The notes beneath the pieces were generated by a model. The model did not search any database and had not been told where the DNA came from. It saw nothing but the letters and a program-made list of their open reading frames with translations. Below are positions 9,161-18,124 of a stretch of 64,000 nucleotides of DNA, one piece after another. Where the stretch lies: assembly GCF_030272695.1 (NCBI RefSeq), contig NZ_JARFYN010000017.1:1-64000 (forward strand), read 5' to 3'. The stretch comes from Martinezella calliandrae (GTDB taxonomy: Bacteria; Pseudomonadota; Alphaproteobacteria; Rhizobiales; Rhizobiaceae). Every line of letters begins with the position of its first letter. Positions within the stretch are counted from its first letter, which is position 1. The position numbers and the translations under genes were made by a program.

Positions 9161-10183
9161 TTAGTTCCTCGCAGGCATATTGTAGGGCGTGATAATTTCC
9201 ACTGCCGACAGCAGCGCCGGCGCGACACGCTCTTTCACCAGCCCGCTCATAATTGCCCGAAATGCCGAACGAGCGTCTGTTCGCAGGTCGTGATGCAGCA
9301 CAAAACCGATCTTACCCGCGGCAAGCAGTGCACGATTGTCGGCATCGAGATCATGCGCGACAAAAATGCGGATGTCCCTGCCGGCCTCCTCGAAAGCGGC
9401 AAGCACGGCCCTGTTTCCGCCACCGATCGAATAGACAGCATTGATTGCTGCATCCGCCGCTATAGCACGCGCCGCAAGGATTCCGGTGGCCGTGTCAGCG
9501 CCGTGACCTTCGCTGATCTCGGTAACGCCGATCTCAGGAAAGCGCTCGCGGAGAACGCGGCGAAAGCCGATCTCCCGCTCCTCCTCGCCGCGAAACCGGC
9601 CACTCGACAACGTCACAAGCACCCTGGCGGCTGCTCCAGCAAAGCAGTTGCCGATCAGGTAGGCGGCCGTCTCGCCGGCGGCACGATTGTCGGCGCCAGC
9701 GTAAACCGCACGGGTAGAATTCGGCAGGTCCGTCACCAAGGTGACAACGGTGATCCCCGCCTCGGTCGCACGCTCGACCGCAACCACGACTTCGGGAACA
9801 TCGGGAGCCTTCAAGACAATTCCATGGGTGCCTCGCAGTCGAATGCGATCGAGCAGTTGCGCCAATTCGATGGGCTTCATGACTTCAGCGAAATGAAAAC
9901 GGCAGCGGAAGACCGTCGGCAGAAAGGTCGTCACTTCCACTTCGAAGGCGGCCCGGACTGCATCGGAAAAACGCTCCGGTGTCTCCATGACGATATCGAT
10001 CGCCAGCGTCCGCCCGCTTGCCGCAACACCCGCCTGCTGTTTTTCCAGCTCGGCGATCGCCGCCTTCACCCGCATCGCGGTCTGCCGGCGAACACCTGCC
10101 CGTCCATTTAGCACCCGGTCGACGGTGGCGGTGCTGAGGCCGGCTTGAAAAGCGATGTCCTTGACGAGAAATGGATGTGACAC
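9161..10183 (-). CDS. LacI-family transcriptional regulator
   Basis: 340 residues from a GTG start. The N-terminal HTH reads VKDIAFQAGLSTATVDRVLNG, the LacI signature including the hinge-helix lead-in. The remaining 280 residues form a sugar-binding-type effector domain (RLRGTHGIVLKAPD, VYSIGGGNRAVLAAFEEAGR). It is divergent from the dioxygenase/SDR operon with a 94-base gap, so it is probably that operon's repressor. The ligand is presumably a sugar or polyol, but nothing in the sequence shows it. Confidence 0.87.
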   Translation of the reverse strand: MSHPFLVKDIAFQAGLSTATVDRVLNGRAGVRRQTAMRVKAAIAELEKQQAGVAASGRTLAIDIVMETPERFSDAVRAAFEVEVTTFLPTVFRCRFHFAEVMKPIELAQLLDRIRLRGTHGIVLKAPDVPEVVVAVERATEAGITVVTLVTDLPNSTRAVYAGADNRAAGETAAYLIGNCFAGAAARVLVTLSSGRFRGEEEREIGFRRVLRERFPEIGVTEISEGHGADTATGILAARAIAADAAINAVYSIGGGNRAVLAAFEEAGRDIRIFVAHDLDADNRALLAAGKIGFVLHHDLRTDARSAFRAIMSGLVKERVAPALLSAVEIITPYNMPARN

Positions 10184-10277
10184 GCGGTTCGATCTGATGG
10201 TTTTTTGATGGATTTATGATCTATAACACACCTGCATCTGCCATATAGTGCCTTCATCAGGGATGGAGGAACATCTG

Positions 10278-11471
10278 ATGAAAGCCGACAATCTTCAGAA
10301 ATTGCGGGCTGTTCGCGTCTGGTTGACCGAGAATGCGTGCGACCTCGGCGAATTCCGCGCGGCTGCCGAGAACACAACTTTGCTTTCTAACTATCCGACC
10401 GCCGATCACGTCGAGAAAAACGTTCTGATCTACGATAGCCGCAAGGTCCTGGCCGATATCGCCGATCCCCAGAGACGCCGCGCCGTGCTCGCCGAAATCT
10501 GCGAGGCAATCGGGGACGGCCCCGGTGTCGCCGTCTTCAAACATGCCTACGAGGATCTTTCCGTCATCGACCGCGCCAGCGCGATTTTCGAGGACATCAT
10601 CGAGGCGCAGCACCGCACGGCCACCGGCGGCGGGGATCATTTCGCCAAGCCGGGCGCCAATGATCGCATTTGGAATTCGCTGGAAAAGCATTGTCTCGCT
10701 GATCCCCAAAATTTCGCGGAATATTACAGCAATGCCATTGTCGCGATTGCCAGCGAAGCCTGGCTCGGACCGAACTACCAGATGACGGCGCAAGTAAACC
10801 GCGTCAATCCGGGCGGTGAAGCACAATCCGCGCACCGCGATTACCACCTGGGTTTCCAGTCGTCGAAATTGATCGAGCAGTATCCGGCCCATGTGCACAG
10901 GCTCTCGCCGGTTCTGACCTTGCAGGGCGCGGTTGCCCATTGCGACATGCCGCTCGAAAGCGGACCGACGCTTTTCCTGCCGCATAGTCAGACTTACGTG
11001 CCAGGCTATCTTGCATTGAAGCGCCAGGAATTTCGCGATTATTTCGATCGCAACCATGTTCAGCTTCCGCTCGAAAAAGGCGATGTCGTCTTCTTCAATC
11101 CCGCACTTTTCCATGCGGCCGGCAACAACCGCTCGGCTGACATCAAGCGCGTGGCAAATCTACTACAGGTTTCCTCTGCCTTTGGCCGCGCCATGGAGAC
11201 GGTCAATCGCGAACGCATGTGTGCCCGCCTGTTTCCGGCGCTGAAGGTGCTGAAATCTGAAGGCAAGCTCTCCGATATGGAAGTGTCGAACGCCATTGCC
11301 GCCTGCGCCGAAGGCTATTCCTTCCCCACCAACCTCGACCGCGACCCGCCGCTCGGCGGCCTTGCGCCGAAGACGCAGGCTCAACTGATGCATGAGGCGC
11401 TGCAGGAGAACTGGAGCGACGAAGCTTTTACCGAGGCTCTCGCTAAGCAGGCCGAGAAAAAACTGACCTGA
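10278..11471 (+). CDS. phytanoyl-CoA dioxygenase (PhyH)-family Fe(II)/2-oxoglutarate oxygenase
   Basis: 397 residues from the ATG at 10278, chosen because AGGA sits 7 bases upstream; an in-frame ATG at 10248 is less likely. The iron ligands are visible as the HxD motif in SAHRDYHLGF and the distal His in FFNPALFHAAGNNRS. GPTLFLPHSQ lies between them, as in the PhyH family, which hydroxylates small acids and many secondary metabolites. The SDR 98 bases downstream could oxidise the resulting alcohol. The divergent LacI gene suggests a carbohydrate-linked substrate. Substrate not determined. Confidence 0.8.
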   Translation: MKADNLQKLRAVRVWLTENACDLGEFRAAAENTTLLSNYPTADHVEKNVLIYDSRKVLADIADPQRRRAVLAEICEAIGDGPGVAVFKHAYEDLSVIDRASAIFEDIIEAQHRTATGGGDHFAKPGANDRIWNSLEKHCLADPQNFAEYYSNAIVAIASEAWLGPNYQMTAQVNRVNPGGEAQSAHRDYHLGFQSSKLIEQYPAHVHRLSPVLTLQGAVAHCDMPLESGPTLFLPHSQTYVPGYLALKRQEFRDYFDRNHVQLPLEKGDVVFFNPALFHAAGNNRSADIKRVANLLQVSSAFGRAMETVNRERMCARLFPALKVLKSEGKLSDMEVSNAIAACAEGYSFPTNLDRDPPLGGLAPKTQAQLMHEALQENWSDEAFTEALAKQAEKKLT

Positions 11472-11569
11472 CTGCGCCGGAGGCGCCGGGTCATACACAA
11501 CACCAAAGCCTCTTGCCACGCGAGGCGCTTTTGCAAGGTCACACCGGACCAATTTAGGGAGGAAACCAC

Positions 11570-12391
11570 ATGAGCACAGACCACAGCCGTCTCGACGGCA
11601 AGATCGCGATCGTCACCGGCGGCACACAGGGGCTCGGCGCCACCATTGCTCGTCTCTTTGCCGACCGCGGCGCCAAAGGCATCGTCATCTGCGGCCGCAA
11701 CGAAGTAAAGGGCAAAGCCAAGGCTGAGGAGATTTCGGCCGCAACAGGCACCGAGGTCGTCTATGTCAAAGCCGATCTCGGCAAGGTCGAAGAGGCACGC
11801 AATGTCGTGCATGTCTGCGACCAGACCTTCGGTCGCGTCGATGCGCTGGTCAATGCCGCCGCCATCACAGATCGTGGCACCATTTTGGACACCAGTCCCG
11901 AGCTTTTCGACGCCATGTTCGCCGTCAATGTCCGGGCGCCATTCTTCTTGATGCAGGAAACCGTCAAGGTCATGCGGCGCGAGAAGATCGAAGGCACGAT
12001 CGTCAACATCGGCTCGATGTCGGCCAAGGCCGGCCAGCCCTTCATCGTCGCCTATTGCGCTTCCAAGGGCGCGCTGGAAACACTGACGAAAAACACCGCC
12101 TACGCGCTGCTGCGCAACCGTATTCGCGTCAACGGCCTCAACATTGGCTGGATGGCCTCAGAAGGCGAAGACCGGATCCAGAGGCAATATCACGATGCGC
12201 CGGCCGACTGGCTGGAAAAGGCCGCAGCGAGCCAACCCTTCGGTCGGCTGGTCGACCCGCAAGAGGTGGCCCGCGCCTGCGCCTATCTGTCGTCGCCCGA
12301 ATCCGGTCTCATGACCGGCTCGGTGATCTGTTTCGACCAATCGGTTTGGGGCGCTTACGACGGATCACCGCACCCGATGGCCGCGCTTTGA
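11570..12391 (+). CDS. short-chain dehydrogenase/reductase, operon partner of PhyH
   Basis: 273 residues with a Rossmann cofactor motif TGGTQGLG near residue 17, the NAAA variant of the NNAG strand, a catalytic Ser in NIGSMSA and Tyr/Lys in AYCASKGA. Length and motifs are those of classical NAD(P)-dependent SDRs. GGGAGG precedes the ATG. It follows the dioxygenase in the same direction and is followed by a terminator-like hairpin, so the two genes form one unit. It probably oxidises the product of the oxygenase. Confidence 0.85.
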   Translation: MSTDHSRLDGKIAIVTGGTQGLGATIARLFADRGAKGIVICGRNEVKGKAKAEEISAATGTEVVYVKADLGKVEEARNVVHVCDQTFGRVDALVNAAAITDRGTILDTSPELFDAMFAVNVRAPFFLMQETVKVMRREKIEGTIVNIGSMSAKAGQPFIVAYCASKGALETLTKNTAYALLRNRIRVNGLNIGWMASEGEDRIQRQYHDAPADWLEKAAASQPFGRLVDPQEVARACAYLSSPESGLMTGSVICFDQSVWGAYDGSPHPMAAL

Positions 12392-12408
12392 ACAAAACGC
12401 GAAAACTA

Positions 12409-12438
12409 TCGGCGCGCGGGAATGCGCGCCGACTTCTT
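12409..12438 (+). terminator. intrinsic terminator after the PhyH-SDR operon
   Basis: TCGGCGCGC and GCGCGCCGA form a perfect 9-bp stem with a 6-base loop 17 bases past the SDR stop, followed by CTTCTTTG. The T-tract is broken but the position fits. The rest of the gap to 12758 shows no gene. Confidence 0.6.
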
Positions 12439-12758
12439 TGAATGCCGTTCCAGATTGTCGTGCGGATATGACGCACGCGTCCCTGCCCCGTCCAAGAGTC
12501 ATCATTTCTATTTCAAAGTTCATCCGGATCTGCAAACGACAGGATCGGCGGCTGTGCCAGCGCGTCTAAGAGACTCATGCTAGACATGGTCTCGTGGAAG
12601 CTTTGTTCTGTACCTCTCGATGCTTTGCTCATTGCGTCATTCACAGGAACAAGGCAGCATATTCTTCATTGGCGCGGCGGCAGGCCAATAGACCCTAGTA
12701 TTTCTTTCGCAATGCTACTTATCGCAGTGACCTTGGCACGAAGGGGACTGACATCGCA

Positions 12759-14936
12759 ATGGTGACACGCGCTCAGCAAATCGGCGTCATTATCGGCTTG
12801 GCGATTGTCGCGGCACTGACAATTCTGCGGGCAAGCGATCCCCAGTTGCTAAAGCTCGCCCGTGAATTGACATTCGACCAGTATCAACGCCTGGTGCCTC
12901 GCACCTTCGAGAGCCAGCCTGTGCGGGTTGTCGACATTGACGAAGCGTCGCTGCGAGAGTTCGGCCAATGGCCATGGCCAAGAAATCGGATTGCCGCCCT
13001 TGTGGACAGGCTCTCCGATATGGGTGCAGCCGCTATCGCTTTCGATGTTCTTTTCGCCGAGCCCGATCGCCTTTCGCCTCGCAATGTCATTCGTGACGTG
13101 ACTGGCGTTGATCCCGCGTTGCTTGGGCAATTACCTGATAATGATGAGATTTTTTCGCAATCGCTGTCCGGAAGGCCCGTGGTGCTGGGCTTCGGCCTAT
13201 CCAACGAAGGAAACTATCTGCCGCCCGTCAAAGCCGGATTTGCGTACACGGGTGAAAGTCCTTTCGGCGCGCCGCCCGCGATCAAGGCCGCAACTCCGCT
13301 GCAGCCGCAGCTGGAGGCAAATGCAGCGGGCATCGGGCATATTAGCCTCAATCCGGGCACGTCATCCGCGGTCGTACGCGCGGTTCCGCTTTTCCTCAGT
13401 GACGGCAAGCAGCTTTACCCCAACCTTGCGATCGAGGCGCTGCGCGTTGCACAGGGGGCCTCCACTTACATATTGGACAGTGCGCCAGACGCGCCGAACA
13501 CGATGACGCGGGTCAAGGTCGGGGAATTCGTGGTGCCAGTCACCGCGGCGGGCGAGCTCTGGCTCTACGTGAGCCGCGACACCAAGGAAAGATATATTTC
13601 CGCAAGCAAGGTGCTCACGGCCGGAGACGTCTCCGCCGATATCAAAAACGCCATCGAAGGCAGCATCGTGTTCGTCGGGACATCTGCTGCGGGTCTGCAG
13701 GATATCCGCACGACCGCCCTGGATGAAAACGTGCCGGGTGTCTCCATCCATGCGCAGGTTGTCGAGCAAATCCTTTCAGGTCGCTTTCTTTCCCGACCGG
13801 ATTGGGCAAATGGACTGGAAATCCTGTCCATCGCGGTGCTGGGCAGCCTTCTGGTGATCCTGACCACTTTCGTCACTCCAGCCGTCGCGCTCGCTTGCGG
13901 TCTGCTGATTACGCTTCTCGCTCTCGTCGCCTCCTGGGTGGCCTTTCTCTATGCGGGACTTCTCTTCGACCCGCTGGCACCGATCGTTGCGGGATCGATC
14001 ACGCATTTCGCCGCGACCGCCTTCCGCTTTCTCGTGACCGACCGGGAGCGGCGCGACGTACGACGGGCTTTCGGCCATTATCTTTCACCTTCTCTGCTTT
14101 ATCGCATAGAGCATACGCGTGATGCCCTGCGTCTCGGAGGAGATGAGCGCGAATTGACGGTCATGTTCGTCGATGTCAGAAACTTCACTCAGATCAGTGA
14201 GCAGATGACACCGAGCGCCTTGGTTGCGTTTCTCAACACGCTGCTCGATGCGTTGAGCCACCATGTCATCGCGAATGACGGCACGCTCGATAAGTTCATC
14301 GGGGATTCGATCATGGCCTTTTGGAACGCTCCCATTGATGTGCCCGACCATGCTTTCAAGGCCGTGCGTGCAGCCCTAGGCATGCGTGAAACGCTTGCGC
14401 GCCTTAACAAGAGCGATGCGTTCGGTTTCGGGGATGAACGACAGGTCAGCATAGGAATCGGCATACACACCGGCCTTGCCTGCGTAGGCAATATGGGCGC
14501 TGAGACACGCTTCAACTACTCCGCGGTCGGCGATGCCGTCAACATTGCAGCGCGAATCGAATCCACCTGCAAGGACATCATTTTCGACATTCTGGTGTCC
14601 GAACCCACGGCAAGCTTGCTGTCCGATTGCGCGCTGCTCGAAGCGGGAGCGTTGACGCTGAAAGGCAAGAGCATGCGAACCAACCTGTTTGCTGTGGTCG
14701 GCGATGCGCGTCTGGCAAGATCTGGCGAATTTGTTGAGCTTCACGCAGCGCACAAGCGGCTTGTCGAGGCCTTGCGAACACATCAGACGGGGACCCGCAA
14801 ACTCATCGGCATCGCAAAACTCAAGGCGCAGGCCGCGGCAGCGGGATTGCTGCAGGAGTTCTATGGTCAGATCTCGCGCAGAGCCGCGCACTTCGCCGAC
14901 GAGCACGCCGATAGAGCCGATCATGCCGACACATAA
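12759..14936 (+). CDS. CHASE2-domain adenylate/guanylate cyclase
   Basis: 725 residues. A first membrane helix (about 5-22) leads into a periplasmic CHASE2 sensor (about 30-345). Three close helices follow (about 350-430), then a class III cyclase domain (about 460-640). The cyclase shows the metal aspartates in MFVDVRNFT and DKFIGDSIMAFWN, and the NYSAVGDAVNIAARIES segment. It should make cAMP (or cGMP) in response to an extracytoplasmic cue. It is convergent with a FecR-domain protein 42 bases away. CHASE2 and FecR genes are often neighbours in alphaproteobacteria, so the FecR protein may present the signal. Confidence 0.9.
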   Translation: MVTRAQQIGVIIGLAIVAALTILRASDPQLLKLARELTFDQYQRLVPRTFESQPVRVVDIDEASLREFGQWPWPRNRIAALVDRLSDMGAAAIAFDVLFAEPDRLSPRNVIRDVTGVDPALLGQLPDNDEIFSQSLSGRPVVLGFGLSNEGNYLPPVKAGFAYTGESPFGAPPAIKAATPLQPQLEANAAGIGHISLNPGTSSAVVRAVPLFLSDGKQLYPNLAIEALRVAQGASTYILDSAPDAPNTMTRVKVGEFVVPVTAAGELWLYVSRDTKERYISASKVLTAGDVSADIKNAIEGSIVFVGTSAAGLQDIRTTALDENVPGVSIHAQVVEQILSGRFLSRPDWANGLEILSIAVLGSLLVILTTFVTPAVALACGLLITLLALVASWVAFLYAGLLFDPLAPIVAGSITHFAATAFRFLVTDRERRDVRRAFGHYLSPSLLYRIEHTRDALRLGGDERELTVMFVDVRNFTQISEQMTPSALVAFLNTLLDALSHHVIANDGTLDKFIGDSIMAFWNAPIDVPDHAFKAVRAALGMRETLARLNKSDAFGFGDERQVSIGIGIHTGLACVGNMGAETRFNYSAVGDAVNIAARIESTCKDIIFDILVSEPTASLLSDCALLEAGALTLKGKSMRTNLFAVVGDARLARSGEFVELHAAHKRLVEALRTHQTGTRKLIGIAKLKAQAAAAGLLQEFYGQISRRAAHFADEHADRADHADT

Positions 14937-14978
14937 TACGCATCGCGATCTCTGAGACTATTTCCTTGCGCTCTAAGG

Positions 14979-15998
14979 CTACCGATGATGATGCCCGCCA
15001 TCATTGTCGCCATGATCATTGCCTTGGCCGTTACTGTCGCCGTTGCCCCAACTGTGATCGCCCCAGTGATGGTCATGATGATGATCGTGATCATCATCAT
15101 GATCATCATGCTTATCCGGCCTGTCAGGCGTGCTCGGCGGGCTCGCAACATCCGGCGTACTGGGAGTTTGCTGCGGACCCGGCGCGGCCGGCGCCTCGGC
15201 GCGCGGTGATTGAGGCGTGCTCGGCGTGCTAGGCGAACTGGGAGTATCGGGCGACGACGGCGCAGGACTATGTGCCGGATCGCTGTGTGGGGATGTACCG
15301 TTTGGCCGGTCTCTCATCGCGGTCGATAGGCCACAATCGCCGCCGCCGGCAAAGGCCATTCTACCCGAAAGCGTTTGATCGCCAGACAGGAACGGTAGGG
15401 CTCGCTGGTTGCCGAGCGTCTTGAGAATATCGCGATTGACCCGGCGCGGATCACTTATCTCGCCATTGCGTTTGGCGACCACGCAATCGCATTGCGCCCT
15501 CAAATTCCTGCAGCCGCCCGCACCGCAAAATTGAGCGGCGCCGTTCAACAAAACGACCGCCGTCGTGCCGTTGGGGCCGACATAGAAATCAAACGCTGTT
15601 CCGCGCACACCGATCGTTCCGGCCGGCGTCACGATTTGATAGGCCGAGTGGTTCGAATTTCCGCTCATCCAGCGGAAAGTACCCTTCGCGGCGTTAATGG
15701 TGAGCTTTTTAACGGAACCCGAGTCGTCGAAGACGAACTTGTCGATGACCACCGAGGAGCCGGCTCCGACAGCCAATTTCGTGCCATCTCGAAAGGTGAA
15801 CTGACCGAGGCCGGAAATGGATGTGCGAATTCGCTCGTCCCGATGGACCGGATCATCGACCGCCATGGGACCGCTCGCGCCGGAGACTTCAGTTTTGATC
15901 AAGACCGCCTCGCCGACCTTCTCGTCGGCTTTCGAAGGTAGCGGAGCGAACAGCGTGACGCTCAGCATAGCAATTGCGGCGTCACGCAGATACACCAT
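14979..15998 (-). CDS. FecR-domain secreted protein with Pro-rich and His/Asp-rich tail
   Basis: 339 residues from the ATG at 15998, with GGGGG 5 bases upstream; a GTG at 16010 is an alternative. A signal peptide covers about 1-24 (ending PLPSKADE). The FecR beta domain lies at about 45-160 (GQFTFRDGTKLAVGAGSSVV, TPAGTIGVRGTAFDF). A Cys-rich patch follows (AAQFCGAGGCRNLRAQCDC). Residues about 240-300 are a Pro/Ser/Thr linker. The last 45 residues are almost only His, Asp, Gly and Asn (DDHDHHHDHH), a likely metal-binding tail. It probably acts in the periplasm with the convergent CHASE2 cyclase. Confidence 0.8.
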   Translation of the reverse strand: MVYLRDAAIAMLSVTLFAPLPSKADEKVGEAVLIKTEVSGASGPMAVDDPVHRDERIRTSISGLGQFTFRDGTKLAVGAGSSVVIDKFVFDDSGSVKKLTINAAKGTFRWMSGNSNHSAYQIVTPAGTIGVRGTAFDFYVGPNGTTAVVLLNGAAQFCGAGGCRNLRAQCDCVVAKRNGEISDPRRVNRDILKTLGNQRALPFLSGDQTLSGRMAFAGGGDCGLSTAMRDRPNGTSPHSDPAHSPAPSSPDTPSSPSTPSTPQSPRAEAPAAPGPQQTPSTPDVASPPSTPDRPDKHDDHDDDHDHHHDHHWGDHSWGNGDSNGQGNDHGDNDGGHHHR

Positions 15999-16260
15999 CC
16001 AGACCCCCACAAAGATTATCTATGTGTTACCATAGGATAGCCGTTGGGGCCCATCATCCATTCTGAGTATAATATATGTAGCCAGCGCTACTGACTGGTA
16101 TGTTTGCGCCTGAAACTGAACTCCAAAATAGTTATTTTTGCGCTTCTTTGGAAACTCTTCCTCGCAACTATCACGTTTGTATTATTGGAGTCGGGTTTTC
16201 CGTTTCAGTGGAGGTCGCCCTCAAATCGGCCGTCGTTTGTCGAGATTTGACACGCCAACG

Positions 16261-16998
16261 CTAAACACCGCGTTTGTTACCCCAAAGCAGAACATGCAGT
16301 TGCGGTAGTACCCGTGCCTCGAACCATCCATCATTCGTCACCTTGTCCACGAGCCACCGCATCCGGTCCATGATGCCGTCTATATCGATCATCGCGTCGT
16401 CCTGATCGGGCGGAGGCGGCGTGTGGTTGCCAGGCTGCAGATAGATCGACAGACGCGGATAGCGGGTTGAGGCATCGCGCGCATAGGCATAGTCGCGGTC
16501 ATCGAAAACGACGATCTTCAGTGCGATCTGCGGTCTATCGCCCGCCTGACGGAGACAGTCGTCGAATGCATCCCAATCCGTTACCATACCGCTCGAAGGC
16601 GGCTTCGGGCTAAGCACCAGCACATCGAGTTCGGCGAACCACTCTTTCGCGATGCTCGCCTGGGTTTCCAACGCAAAGCTGTAGCCTTGATCATGGCCGC
16701 GGGCGATCAGCGGACCGAGCGGCTGGATCGCCGGATTGCCGCCTGAAAGCGATACCGTCAGTGGTCTGCCTCCGGAAAGGCGGGTCACCTTTTGCCAGAT
16801 CTCGTCTACCGACATCTGCTGCCATTGATCGCGATTGTCGCTGTCGACCGCATGCAGCGTATCGCACCAGGAGCAGCGGTAATCGCAGCCGCCCGTCCGC
16901 ACGAACACCGTCGGAAGGCCGATCAATATTCCCTCGCCCTGGATTGTCGGCCCGAATATCTCGCTGACGCGAATCCGGGTTTCGCGCGCCTCGCTCAT
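16261..16998 (-). CDS. queE: 7-carboxy-7-deazaguanine synthase
   Basis: 245 residues. The radical-SAM cluster motif is C-x3-C-x2-C in [17 protein letters not shown], followed by SLSGGNPAI for SAM binding. The N-terminal [12 protein letters not shown] is typical of QueE. The enzyme converts 6-carboxytetrahydropterin to 7-carboxy-7-deazaguanine for queuosine. The start at 16998 is set by a 4-base ATGA overlap with the queD stop; the longer frame would run back into queD. It is the last gene of the queC-queD-queE operon under the preQ1 riboswitch. Confidence 0.93.
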   Translation of the reverse strand: MSEARETRIRVSEIFGPTIQGEGILIGLPTVFVRTGGCDYRCSWCDTLHAVDSDNRDQWQQMSVDEIWQKVTRLSGGRPLTVSLSGGNPAIQPLGPLIARGHDQGYSFALETQASIAKEWFAELDVLVLSPKPPSSGMVTDWDAFDDCLRQAGDRPQIALKIVVFDDRDYAYARDASTRYPRLSIYLQPGNHTPPPPDQDDAMIDIDGIMDRMRWLVDKVTNDGWFEARVLPQLHVLLWGNKRGV

Positions 16999-17351
16999 GG
17001 TCGATATTCCGCCCAGGTCTTCGGTGTCTCGCTGACACGCACCGCCGAAGTCTCGGGCAGCCTCTGCTTGCACCAATCATAGAAGTGCTTCGCCAGATAC
17101 TCAGACGTCACGCGGTCATGACCGAGAACCTCGTTCAGGTGCCGATGGTCGAAACGCTCGTCGATGTAGCGCTTCAGCGGCGCGAGCTCGTGATAATCGC
17201 GGACAAAACCGTCAGCATCGAGCTCGGCAGCCGAAAGCTCCACCTCCACGATATAATTGTGCCCATGCAGCCTGGCGCACTGATGGTCGGCAGGAAGGTG
17301 TGTCAGTTGGTGTGAGGCCGAGAAGTGGAATTGCTTGGTGATGCGGAACAT
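16995..17351 (-). CDS. queD: 6-carboxytetrahydropterin synthase
   Basis: 118 residues. Zinc-binding histidines are visible in FHFSASHQL and [11 protein letters not shown], and the catalytic cysteine sits in [10 protein letters not shown]. It makes 6-carboxy-tetrahydropterin from dihydroneopterin triphosphate, the first dedicated step to queuosine. The ATG at 17351 follows GGAGGTGAAG and overlaps the queC stop (TGATG), so translation is coupled. Confidence 0.93.
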   Translation of the reverse strand: MFRITKQFHFSASHQLTHLPADHQCARLHGHNYIVEVELSAAELDADGFVRDYHELAPLKRYIDERFDHRHLNEVLGHDRVTSEYLAKHFYDWCKQRLPETSAVRVSETPKTWAEYRP

Positions 17352-18061
17352 CACTTCACCTCCTCGGCCGAAAAGCCTGCCGTCGCCGCAACCCAGAAAT
17401 CCGGATCGTCATATACCGTCGGATCTTCAACGCCAGCGAGATGGAAGGCCTCGCGCCGTTCCACGCAGGTGCCGCAACGGCCACAGTGATGTATGCCGCC
17501 CTTGTAGCAGGACCAGGTTTCTTTAAACGGCGTGCCGCTTTTCGCGCCGTCGGTCACGATGTCGGCCTTGGAGATGTTGACATAGGGTGCATAGAGCGAA
17601 ACGCTGGCGTAGCCGTCCAGGGCGTGGTTCTGCATCTGCTGAAAGGCATCGATGAAGCCAGGCCGGCAGTCCGGGTAGATGAAATGATCGCCGCCATGAA
17701 CGGCAACGGCGACGGCGTCCACTTTCTGCGCGGCGGCAAGGCCGAAGGCTATCGCAAGCATGATTGCGTTGCGGTTCGGAACGACGGTCGCCTTCATCGT
17801 TTGCTCGGCATAGTGTCCATCCGGCACCTCGACGTCGCCGGTCAGGGCCGATCCGGTCAGGTGCCTGCCGATGGCGGTGATGTCGATGATATGATGCGGT
17901 ACGCCGAGGCGCTTGGCGCAGGCGGCGGCAAAATCCAATTCCTTGCGATGCCGCTGTACGTAATCGAACGAGATGAGTCCGATGAGTTGATGTTCCGCAG
18001 CGACCTTGTGGGCGAGCGAAACGGAGTCCAATCCGCCGGAGCAGACGACGATAGTCTTCAT
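17351..18061 (-). CDS. queC: 7-cyano-7-deazaguanine (preQ0) synthase
   Basis: 236 residues. The PP-loop is VVCSGGLDSVSLAH at the N-terminus. The C-terminal zinc site is SCYKGGIHHCGRCGTCVERR, with four cysteines. The enzyme uses ATP and ammonia to convert 7-carboxy-7-deazaguanine to preQ0. It is the first gene of the operon. Its ribosome site lies inside the preQ1 aptamer at 18070-18102. queF, queA and tgt are not in the window, so the later steps must be encoded elsewhere. Confidence 0.95.
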   Translation of the reverse strand: MKTIVVCSGGLDSVSLAHKVAAEHQLIGLISFDYVQRHRKELDFAAACAKRLGVPHHIIDITAIGRHLTGSALTGDVEVPDGHYAEQTMKATVVPNRNAIMLAIAFGLAAAQKVDAVAVAVHGGDHFIYPDCRPGFIDAFQQMQNHALDGYASVSLYAPYVNISKADIVTDGAKSGTPFKETWSCYKGGIHHCGRCGTCVERREAFHLAGVEDPTVYDDPDFWVAATAGFSAEEVK

Positions 18062-18069
18062 AGTTTGGA

Positions 18070-18102
18070 TCCCTTGTTTTGACCGGGTGGGCTGCGACCG
18101 GT
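18070..18102 (-). promoter_or_regulatory. preQ1-I riboswitch (type 2) controlling queC-queD-queE
   Basis: Read on the minus strand, the 33 bases begin ACCGGTCGCAGCC and end CCCGGTCAAAACAAGGGA. They match the type 2 preQ1-I consensus known from the Thermoanaerobacter tengcongensis aptamer: GGGUCGCAG, a CCC run, then CAAAACAAGG. P1 is ACCGG/CCGGT. The tail AAGGG can pair with the loop CCC to close the H-type pseudoknot, and it is also the Shine-Dalgarno 8-10 bases before the queC ATG. Bound preQ1 should therefore block translation initiation. Confidence 0.9.
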
Positions 18103-18107
18103 TATTT

Positions 18108-18124
18108 TAGCTTTCTAAAAGCTA
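18108..18124. repeat. 17-bp palindrome upstream of the preQ1 aptamer
   Basis: TAGCTTT-CTA-AAAGCTA is a perfect inverted repeat just upstream of the aptamer on the queC side. It could be an AT-rich promoter element or an operator for the que operon. Confidence 0.35.

Noticed and set aside
14985..15232. plus-strand frames rich in Met/Ile or His/Arg
   Set aside because: They are the complement of the His/Asp-rich tail of the FecR protein, not separate genes.
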